From positions 2,008,501-2,072,500 of the forward strand of contig NZ_QXDF01000001.1 in NCBI RefSeq assembly GCF_003550175.1: DNA of 64,000 nt. The letters run 5' to 3'. Shown one piece after another: positions 56,376 to 64,000 of this stretch; within the stretch, counting starts at the first letter, position 1, and every line of letters begins with the position of its first letter. This DNA is from Dichotomicrobium thermohalophilum (lineage in GTDB: Bacteria; Pseudomonadota; Alphaproteobacteria; Rhizobiales; Rhodomicrobiaceae). Under the pieces are notes generated by a model that saw nothing but the letters and a program-made list of their open reading frames with translations, was not told the origin of the DNA and did not search any database. The translations under genes and the position numbers were made by a program.

Positions 56376-57458
56376 TCACGACAAATGCGTGTCCCCGCGC
56401 GTCGTCTTGACCGCGTTGTCGGCGCCCTCGCCGTTGGCCGGCGGCGTCGCGGCTTCGTCCGCGTCGGTGGTGTCGGTGTGATCGCCGTCGGTGCGGCCGT
56501 TGGGCTTCGCGCCGTGCGGCACGCTTGCATCTTCTTCCGCGCCAGCACCATTGAGCGGTGGGCCGATGCGCGGCGCATCGCTCGGCTGCGGCTGCGCGTG
56601 CTTGTGTTGGCGCTGCGCCATGAGAAGCGCGCAGATCCGACTGATCGTGGCGCGAAGCTGATGCCGATGCACGACCTTGTCGACCATGCCGTGCTCCAGC
56701 AGATATTCCGCGCGCTGGAACCCCTCCGGCAGCTTCTCGCGGATGGTCTGCTCGATCACGCGCGGCCCTGCAAAACCGATCAGCGCCCCCGGCTCGGCCA
56801 GATGCACGTCGCCCAGCATGGCGTAGGACGCCGTGACGCCGCCGGTCGTCGGGTGCGTCAGCACAACGATGTAGGGCAGCCGCGCCTCGTTCAGCCGCTG
56901 GACGCCCACGGTCGTACGCGGCATCTGCATGAGCGAGAGCACGCCCTCCTGCATCCGCGCCCCGCCCGAAGCCGCGAACAGGATGAACGGCGTACCCCGC
57001 TCCACCGCTGTGAACATGCCCTTCAGGACCGCCTCGCCCGCGGCCATGCCAAGCGAGCCGCCCATGAAGTTGAAATCCTGCACCGCAGCCGTGACTGGCC
57101 GCCCATCCAGGGTGCCGGCGCCCACCAGCACCGCGTCCTGCTGTCCGGTCTTGGTCCTCGCGTCCTTAAGTCGGTCGGTATAGCGACGCTCGTCGCGGAA
57201 TTTCAGAGGGTCGACCGGGACGTCCGGCAGCTCGATCTTCTCGTATTCGCCGTCATCGAAAAGAGAGGCGAGGCGCGCCGGGGCAGCCATACGCATGTGA
57301 TAGCCAGAGCCAGGCACCACGAACTGGTTGGCTTCCAGGTCGCGATAGAAGATCATCTGCCCACTGTCAGGGCACTTGACCCACAGATTGTCCGGCATCT
57401 CGCGCTTTCGCCAGAAATCGCGGATCTTCGGCCGGACAACGTTATTGATCCAGTTCAC
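56376..57458 (-). CDS. accD: Acetyl-CoA carboxylase carboxyltransferase subunit beta
   Basis: With AccA it transfers CO2 from biotin to acetyl-CoA, the first committed step of fatty-acid synthesis. 360 residues. The crotonase-like core is complete ([24 protein letters not shown]). The N-terminal zinc ribbon has lost three of its four cysteines: Cys29 remains, while Ser32, Val48 and Ser51 replace the others. This resembles rhizobial AccD sequences as I remember them. A 65-residue Ala/Asp/Gly-rich tail follows the fold. Confidence 0.97.
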   Translation of the reverse strand: MNWINNVVRPKIRDFWRKREMPDNLWVKCPDSGQMIFYRDLEANQFVVPGSGYHMRMAAPARLASLFDDGEYEKIELPDVPVDPLKFRDERRYTDRLKDARTKTGQQDAVLVGAGTLDGRPVTAAVQDFNFMGGSLGMAAGEAVLKGMFTAVERGTPFILFAASGGARMQEGVLSLMQMPRTTVGVQRLNEARLPYIVVLTHPTTGGVTASYAMLGDVHLAEPGALIGFAGPRVIEQTIREKLPEGFQRAEYLLEHGMVDKVVHRHQLRATISRICALLMAQRQHKHAQPQPSDAPRIGPPLNGAGAEEDASVPHGAKPNGRTDGDHTDTTDADEAATPPANGEGADNAVKTTRGDTHLS

Positions 57459-57554
57459 TGCACTCTCGCCTTTCGTCGCAGATCGAATTGTTAATGATTT
57501 AAGCGACGAGCGCCGCGCGATCCAGACGGGTGCGCGGGAAATGTGACGTCGCCG

Positions 57555-57574
57555 CGACAGGCCGACGCCTGTCG
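57555..57574. repeat. Perfect inverted repeat between accD and pyrD
   Basis: An 8-bp stem CGACAGGC/GCCTGTCG with a 4-nt loop in the 177-bp space between the pyrD stop (57636) and the accD start. No U-tract follows on the minus strand, so it is not a clear terminator; it may be a transcript-processing structure or a protein-binding palindrome. Confidence 0.4.
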
Positions 57575-57635
57575 ATTTGCCAGATGGGCGCGCCCCTGTC
57601 CACCGCGATTCGGCCCTGCCTGCCCCAGCCTGTCG

Positions 57636-58724
57636 TCAAGCCGGAGGCTCCGCCGCCCATTCCCGCGCCCGCGTGCCCCGCAGATCAGCCAGCGTGGCCG
57701 CGCCCGCCCTGTCCAGTGCCGCCGCCAGGCCGTTCAGGATTTCTGCAACCAGCCCGACGCCTTCATAGATCAGTCCAGAGTAGAGCTGCACCAGCGACGC
57801 CCCCGCCTGTACCTTCGCCACTGCGGTCTCCGCGGAGTCGACGCCGCCGACGCCGATGAGCGGCAGCCGGCCCTCGCTCAACACATAAACCTGCGCCAGC
57901 ACACGCGTTGCCAGCGGGAACAGCGGCCGGCCCGAAAGCCCGCCTGTTTCGCTCGCTTGCGGGACGCTCTCCAGGTCCGGACGCGAAAGCGTCGTGTTGG
58001 TCAGGATAAGGCCAGCGACATCGTGTGCCAGGACCGCTTGCACGACCTCTGGCAGTTCGTCCTCCGGGATGTCAGGCGAGAGCTTGACCAGCAACGGCGG
58101 CGCGGGTGTGGTCCCTGCCAGATCGACACGAACGGCTGTCAACCGCTCAAGCAGCGTATTCAGCCGGTCAGGCGTCTGCAGCGCACGCAGGCCCGGCGTG
58201 TTGGGTGAGGAGACATTGACCGTGAAATAATCGGCGCAATCCGCAAAGGCGCGCAGCCCGGCTTCATAATCGGCGATGAAGTTGTCCGATTCCTTGTTGG
58301 CCCCGATATTGACGCCGACCACGCCCTGAAACCGCTGGCGGGCCAGCCGCGCACGGACTGCTTCGTGCCCTTGGCTGTTGAAGCCCAGCCGGTTGATGAC
58401 GCCCCGCTGACGGATAAGCCGGAAAATGCGCGGGCGGGGGTTGCCCGGCTGCGGTTCGGGCGTGACTGTCCCGACCTCCACGAAGCCGAAGCCCAGTTCG
58501 AACAACGGACGCAGGACGCGCGCGTCCTTGTCGAAGCCCGCCGCCATGCCAACGGGATTGGCGAAATGGCAGCCGAACAGATCCTGCGCGAGGCGCCGAT
58601 CTTGCGGCAGTTCGGGTTTCGGGTACAGCCCGCGCTCCAGCGCGCGCAGCGTCAGGTCATGGGCGCGCTCGGGATCAAGCGTGAGAAGGCCGGCCTGAGC
58701 GAGACGCAGGACGCTCGACTTCAC
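57636..58724 (-). CDS. pyrD: Dihydroorotate dehydrogenase (quinone)
   Basis: Class 2 enzyme of pyrimidine synthesis, membrane-associated, passing electrons to quinone. 362 residues. Helical N-terminus for membrane association; FMN-site segments GFVEVGTVTPEPQPGNP and VNVSSPNTPGLR (catalytic Ser region), and GGVDSAETAVAKVQAGA near the end. The GTG start overlaps the stop of the DUF952 gene (GTGA). Confidence 0.97.
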   Translation of the reverse strand: MKSSVLRLAQAGLLTLDPERAHDLTLRALERGLYPKPELPQDRRLAQDLFGCHFANPVGMAAGFDKDARVLRPLFELGFGFVEVGTVTPEPQPGNPRPRIFRLIRQRGVINRLGFNSQGHEAVRARLARQRFQGVVGVNIGANKESDNFIADYEAGLRAFADCADYFTVNVSSPNTPGLRALQTPDRLNTLLERLTAVRVDLAGTTPAPPLLVKLSPDIPEDELPEVVQAVLAHDVAGLILTNTTLSRPDLESVPQASETGGLSGRPLFPLATRVLAQVYVLSEGRLPLIGVGGVDSAETAVAKVQAGASLVQLYSGLIYEGVGLVAEILNGLAAALDRAGAATLADLRGTRAREWAAEPPA

Positions 58725-59092
58725 GGTGTGGCTCCGCCCCGCCTCCGCGGGAGATCGGACGGCAGCTCGTGCGTGCCGTCGGCATTGAGGGGCAGGCTTC
58801 TCGTCCAGAGCACTGCGTCGGTCGGCAGAGGGTCATAAAGGTGCGGGAAGAGATCGCCACGCCGCGACGGCTCCCACACCAGCTTGTCGCCCAGCGTGGC
58901 GGCATCGACGGCAACCAGCGTCAATCCCTCCTGCCCCGCGAAATGTTTCGCCAGCGTCCCCGGAAGCTGATCCGCCGTGGAGAAATGGATGAAACCGTCG
59001 CGTTCATCGTCGGCCGAGCCGTGATATACGCCTGCAGCTTCTGCCTCGCGCCAGGCGTAGGTCTTCATGAGCTTATAGATGATCTCGCTCAT
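58721..59092 (-). CDS. DUF952 protein
   Basis: A 123-residue soluble protein. It starts IIYKLMKTYAWREAEAAGVY, and DGFIHFSTADQLPGTLAKHF is the DUF952 signature; LVWEPSRRGDLFPHLYDPL completes it. Function unknown. Its start is 13 bp after alaS and its end overlaps pyrD, so alaS, this gene and pyrD are probably one transcript. Confidence 0.9.
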   Translation of the reverse strand: MSEIIYKLMKTYAWREAEAAGVYHGSADDERDGFIHFSTADQLPGTLAKHFAGQEGLTLVAVDAATLGDKLVWEPSRRGDLFPHLYDPLPTDAVLWTRSLPLNADGTHELPSDLPRRRGGATP

Positions 59093-59105
59093 CGGCCTTT
59101 CCGGC

Positions 59106-61787
59106 TTACGCCCCGACGGTCTCCTGCTTCAGCCGCTTTTCGATCGCATCGAGCGCTTCATCCGCGCGCGACCCGTCCGGGCCGCCCGCCTGGGCCATGT
59201 CGCGCCGGCCGCCGCCGCCCTTGCCGCCGAGCGCCTCGGCGCCCGCGCGGACCAGCTCCACGGCATCATATTCGTCCGTCAGATCGTCGGTGACGCCAAC
59301 GACCAGCCCGGCCTTGCCGTCCTCGCCCTTGCCAACGATCGCGACGACCCCGGAGCCGATCTGGCGCTTGCCGTCATCGACCAGCCCGCGCAGTTCCTTG
59401 GGGGGGATGCCCTCCACGGTGCGGCCCAGCATCTTCACGCGGCCGACCTCGCGCACGGCACCGCTGCCATTCGCGCCGGCGGCCGCGCCACCGAGCGCCA
59501 GCTTCTTGCGCGCCTCGGCCAGTTCGCGGCTGAGCTTCCGGCGCTCCTCGACCAGGTTCTGGATGCGCTCAAGGATTTCATCGGGTTGGGTCTTCAGGAC
59601 CTCCGCGGCCTCGCGCACCTCGCGGTCCCGCTCGCGCAGATAGGCCCGCGCCGCGTCACCCGTCAGCGCCTCGATACGCCGGACGCCTGCGGAGACCGCG
59701 CTCTCGCTGACGATCGCGATCAGGCCGATATCGCCGGTGCGCGCCACATGCGTGCCGCCGCACAACTCGATGGAGAACGGCTTTTCTTCGCGGTCGCCCT
59801 CAGCACGGCCCATGGCGACAACGCGCACCTCCTCGCCGTACTTCTCGCCGAACAGAGCCAGCGCGCCTTGCTCGATCGCCTCATCAACGCTCATCAGCCG
59901 CGTCGTGACCGCGTCGTTCTGAAGCACGATCGCGTTGGCGATGTCCTCGATCTGCCGGAGTTCCTCGTCGGTAATCGGCTTGGGGTGCGAGAAGTCGAAG
60001 CGGAGCCGGCCCGGCTCCACGAGCGAGCCCTTCTGCGCGACGTGATCGCCCAGCACCAGCCGCAGCGCCTGGTGGATCAGATGCGTCGCGGAGTGGCTGC
60101 GCCGCGTGGCCGCGCGCCGCTGCTGATCGACATACAGATGCACCTGGTCGCCCACGCGCAGCGGGCCACGCTCGACCACGCCGTAATGACAGATCAGATC
60201 GCCCAGCTTCTTCTGAGTGTCATCCACGCGCAGTGTCGCGCCCTTGGTGTTGATGACCTGGCCCTTGTCGCCGACCTGGCCGCCGGCCTCGCCATAGAAT
60301 GGCGTCTGGTTGGTGATAACGACGCCGCTGTCGCCCTTGCGAAGCTGCTTGACCCGCTTGCCGTTCTTGATGAGCGCGGTGATCTCGCCCTCCGCGCGCT
60401 CGGTGCCGTAGCCGAGGAATTCGGTGGCGCCGAGTTCTTCGTGCAGGTCGAACCAGACCTTGTCTGTCGCCGCCTCGCCCGAACCGGCCCAGGCCTTGCG
60501 CGCCTCGGCCTTCTGGCGCTCCATCGCCGCCTGGAAACCGTCAGTATCAACCGCGATGCCACGCGTCTTGAGCGCATCCTGCGTCAGGTCGAGCGGAAAA
60601 CCGTACGTGTCGTAGAGCTTGAACGCCGTCTCGCCCGACAGCGTGTCGCCCGAGGTCAGGCTGCTCGTCTCCTCCCGCAGAAGCTGCATGCCCCGGTCGA
60701 GCGTGCGCATGAAGCGGCCTTCTTCCAGCTTCAGCGTCTCGGTGATCAGCGCCTCTGCGCGGTGCAGTTCGGGGTAAGCCTGACCCATCTCGCGCGCGAG
60801 TACGGAGACGAGCTTGTAAATGACCGGCTCGCGCGCGCCCAGCATGTGGGCATGGCGCATCGCGCGGCGCATGATGCGGCGCAGGACATAGCCCCGGCCC
60901 TCGTTCGATGGCAGGACACCGTCGGCGATCAGGAAACTCGTCGCGCGCAGGTGGTCCGCGATGACGCGGTGGCTGACCTCCTTCTCGCCGCGCGCCGGGA
61001 CGCCCGTGACCTCCTCGGACGCCTTGATCAGCGTCTGGAACAGGTCCGTATGGTAGTTGTCGTGCGTGCCCTGCAGCACCGCCGCGATCCGCTCCAGCCC
61101 CATGCCGGTGTCGATGCTGGGATGCGGCAGCTCCACGCGCTTGTCCGGCGTCACCTGGTCATACTGCATGAAGACCAGGTTCCAGATCTCGATAAAGCGG
61201 TCGCCATCCTCGTCCGGGCTGCCAGGCGGGCCGCCGGGAATGTGTTCGCCGTGATCGAAGAAGATTTCCGAGCATGGGCCGCAGGGACCGGTCTCGCCCA
61301 TCGCCCAGAAGTTGTCCGACGACGCGATACGCAGGATCTTGGAATCGGGGAGGCCGGCGATCTTCTTCCAGCAGTCGGCCGCGTAGTCGTCTTCCGCGTA
61401 TACCGTCACCAGCAGGCGCTTCGGGGCGAGGCCGAATTCCTTGGTGACCAGCTCCCAGGCCAGCTCGATCGCCACATCCTTGAAATAATCGCCGAAGGAA
61501 AAGTTCCCCAGCATCTCGAAGAAGGTGTGGTGCCGCGCGGTGTAGCCGACATTGTCGAGGTCGTTATGCTTGCCGCCGGCGCGGACGCATTTCTGCGACG
61601 TGACCGCACGGTTATAGGGCCGGGTTTCCGCACCGGTGAACACGTTCTTGAACTGGACCATGCCCGCGTTCGTGAACATCAACGTAGGGTCATTGCGCGG
61701 CACGAGCGGGCTGGACGGCACGATCTCGTGATCGCGCTTGGCGAAGAAATCCAGAAATGTCGAACGTATATCGTTAACGCGAGCCAT
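59106..61787 (-). CDS. alaS: Alanyl-tRNA synthetase
   Basis: Charges tRNA-Ala and edits mischarged Ser/Gly. 893 residues. The class II core starts [18 protein letters not shown]. The editing-domain zinc ligands are visible in SHSATHLIH (about 565) and [10 protein letters not shown] (about 677), and the C-terminal DHHA1-type domain ends the protein. 235 bp downstream of recA, the usual recA-alaS order of Hyphomicrobiales. Confidence 0.98.
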   Translation of the reverse strand: MARVNDIRSTFLDFFAKRDHEIVPSSPLVPRNDPTLMFTNAGMVQFKNVFTGAETRPYNRAVTSQKCVRAGGKHNDLDNVGYTARHHTFFEMLGNFSFGDYFKDVAIELAWELVTKEFGLAPKRLLVTVYAEDDYAADCWKKIAGLPDSKILRIASSDNFWAMGETGPCGPCSEIFFDHGEHIPGGPPGSPDEDGDRFIEIWNLVFMQYDQVTPDKRVELPHPSIDTGMGLERIAAVLQGTHDNYHTDLFQTLIKASEEVTGVPARGEKEVSHRVIADHLRATSFLIADGVLPSNEGRGYVLRRIMRRAMRHAHMLGAREPVIYKLVSVLAREMGQAYPELHRAEALITETLKLEEGRFMRTLDRGMQLLREETSSLTSGDTLSGETAFKLYDTYGFPLDLTQDALKTRGIAVDTDGFQAAMERQKAEARKAWAGSGEAATDKVWFDLHEELGATEFLGYGTERAEGEITALIKNGKRVKQLRKGDSGVVITNQTPFYGEAGGQVGDKGQVINTKGATLRVDDTQKKLGDLICHYGVVERGPLRVGDQVHLYVDQQRRAATRRSHSATHLIHQALRLVLGDHVAQKGSLVEPGRLRFDFSHPKPITDEELRQIEDIANAIVLQNDAVTTRLMSVDEAIEQGALALFGEKYGEEVRVVAMGRAEGDREEKPFSIELCGGTHVARTGDIGLIAIVSESAVSAGVRRIEALTGDAARAYLRERDREVREAAEVLKTQPDEILERIQNLVEERRKLSRELAEARKKLALGGAAAGANGSGAVREVGRVKMLGRTVEGIPPKELRGLVDDGKRQIGSGVVAIVGKGEDGKAGLVVGVTDDLTDEYDAVELVRAGAEALGGKGGGGRRDMAQAGGPDGSRADEALDAIEKRLKQETVGA

Positions 61788-61940
61788 GACTTCCGTTTGT
61801 TTCGTTCAGGATGCGCCGTGTCGGACCGGGAGCCTGCCGGCCCCATAGGTTATGAAGATCAAGCGCTTGAGCGCCTGCCCGCACACCACTGCACCGCAAG
61901 ATAGAAGCTGTTTATTTTCAGTGATGATGTAAACGGTCCG

Positions 61941-61975
61941 GGCCGGCGCGACAAGCAGCCGATGCCGCGCCGGCC
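61941..61975 (-). terminator. Candidate terminator after recA
   Basis: A perfect 10-bp GC stem (GGCCGGCGCG with CGCGCCGGCC) and a 15-nt loop, 48 bp after the recA stop. On the minus strand it is followed by CGGACCGTTT, so the U-tract is weak. Other parts of the recA-alaS gap (61788-62022) show no clear features. Confidence 0.5.
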
Positions 61976-62022
61976 TCGTTTTCGTCAATTAAGCGCCAGA
62001 AATGTGCCGAGGCGCGCCGGGA

Positions 62023-63165
<1,143 letters not shown>

Positions 63166-63283
63166 TAACCGGCTCTCCCAATAGCCCAGTTGCGCGCGGC
63201 TACGACAATCCCGGCCCAGCCCGATTTATCGTCTCGCCGATTTATTCCACATCACGCAAGGCGTGGCAAGAATAGTTCAAAGA

Positions 63284-64000
63284 TCACGAATCGCGTAAAC
63301 CATGCTTGCGCAGCAGAGCTCTGGCACTGTCCCACACCTCTTCCGGCGTGCCCGAAGCGTCAATCCGCGCCCAGGCGATTTCACCGGGATCAAAGCCAAG
63401 CTGCTTGCGCACTACTGCCGCGCCCGCGTCCGAAGCGTCAGACTCGCGCGATTCGACCCGCTCCACCAACGTCTCCTCCGGGGCGGTCAGCCACATGCCC
63501 ACAAATTCCACGCTTGCCTCCTCGGCTATGGCGCGGGCAGCTTCGCGCTCGAATTGCTGGCCATGGACCGCATCAAGAATGACGCTGTGCCCGGCGCGGA
63601 GCGCAGCGCGGGCCTTCTTCGCCAGCGTGCGGTAAACCGTTTCCGTCACCTGCGCGGTATAAGCGCTCTCGGGCAGCCGCTCCGTGGTTGCGGCGGCGAA
63701 CAGGCGCTTGCGTTCAATATCGCTGCGCAGGATCACCGCCCCGGGCGCCGCACCGATCCCGGGCGCCATACTGCGCGCCAGCGTCGATTTGCCCGTTCCG
63801 GACAGCCCGCCGATAGCGATGAGCGCCGGGGCGGACCGATCCATGAAACTGCGGGCCAGATCGAAATAGCGCCGCGCCTCCTCGCTCTGCGCCTGATAGG
63901 CCGCAGCCTTGGCCCGGATGCCCGCGCGCGTCGACAAGTATATTGGCAGCGCGGCCAGCCCCTCAAGGTTGCGCATATCATTGTCGGCCGAGAGATAAGC
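63284..64000 (-). CDS. P-loop kinase domain of an APH/AAA-type protein (partial)
   Basis: The frame continues past the window edge: upstream of the first Met at 63976 the codons remain open, reading AYLSADND before MRNLEG. So only the C-terminal 239 residues are seen. A P-loop GGLSGTGKS and a following ATTERLP-type segment fit the zeta-toxin/gluconate-kinase-like ATPase domain. Many Alphaproteobacteria encode it fused behind an aminoglycoside-phosphotransferase-like domain. NLEGLAALPIYLSTRAGIRA before it matches the end of that APH-like part. Substrate unknown. Confidence 0.8.
   Translation of the reverse strand, partial: AYLSADNDMRNLEGLAALPIYLSTRAGIRAKAAAYQAQSEEARRYFDLARSFMDRSAPALIAIGGLSGTGKSTLARSMAPGIGAAPGAVILRSDIERKRLFAAATTERLPESAYTAQVTETVYRTLAKKARAALRAGHSVILDAVHGQQFEREAARAIAEEASVEFVGMWLTAPEETLVERVESRESDASDAGAAVVRKQLGFDPGEIAWARIDASGTPEEVWDSARALLRKHGLRDS

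Noticed and set aside
59079-61904. Long plus-strand frame opposite alaS, and similar ones opposite rpoB, sdhA and accD/folC
   Set aside because: Same explanation: mirror frames of high-GC coding sequence without ribosome-binding sites or recognisable domains.
63270-63284. GAAC followed by seven bases as a LexA box for recA
   Set aside because: The second half-site is GCCA, not GAAC, so the direct repeat is missing.

Overview
This window is a gene-dense, strongly GC-rich bacterial chromosome segment with no rRNA operon, CRISPR array, insertion sequence or prophage that I can recognise. Almost every gene is alphaproteobacterial in character, and the best placement is the order Hyphomicrobiales (Rhizobiales). 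The pointers are the block gyrA - coaD - cyclophilin - queA - tgt, an AccD without its zinc-finger cysteines, a Tgt without most zinc ligands, sdhCDAB order, Hda beside a CDP-alcohol phosphatidyltransferase and ppk1, and a mesaconyl-CoA hydratase of the ethylmalonyl-CoA pathway. The species cannot be named from the sequence alone.

Layout. 1-7.3 kb: end of a VWA-type protein, fmt and def (N-terminal formyl cycle), rmuC, an aquaporin-like gene downstream of a 6-phosphofructokinase with pyrophosphate-type active-site residues, mesaconyl-CoA hydratase, and a secreted esterase. 7.5-11 kb: sdhCDAB (complex II), meeting ada end to end. 12-24.8 kb, all on the minus strand: tRNA-Gly, tRNA-Trp, secE, nusG, rplK, rplA, rplJ, rplL, rpoB, rpoC, then ada. 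25-31.8 kb, plus strand: gyrA, a LysE-type exporter, coaD, a secreted cyclophilin, and queA-tgt (queuosine).

31.9-41.8 kb is the accessory part. It holds a large proline/alanine/glutamate-rich envelope protein of unknown function, an ADP-ribosylglycohydrolase with a TTG start, and an overlapping minus-strand run ClC-CBS channel/transporter > orphan polyamine-type binding protein > CobB sirtuin. It also holds a DUF4864-like protein, an isoaspartyl methyltransferase-like protein, tRNA-Cys, a DUF1353-like protein, a stand-alone BLUF blue-light receptor and a two-helix membrane protein.

41.8-64 kb returns to housekeeping: aspS, rnd, the cbpA-cbpM chaperone pair, a five-gene run DUF2066 > pgsA-like > hda > ppk1 > ppx, then purM-purN, folC, accD, pyrD, a DUF952 protein, alaS, recA, and a P-loop kinase cut by the window edge.

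I found no single unmistakable new system. The best candidates for follow-up are the ClC/binding-protein/sirtuin gene run facing an ADP-ribosylglycohydrolase, the altered ClC selectivity motifs, the stand-alone BLUF protein, the PPi-type phosphofructokinase beside ethylmalonyl-CoA-pathway coding capacity, and the loss of zinc sites in two core enzymes.
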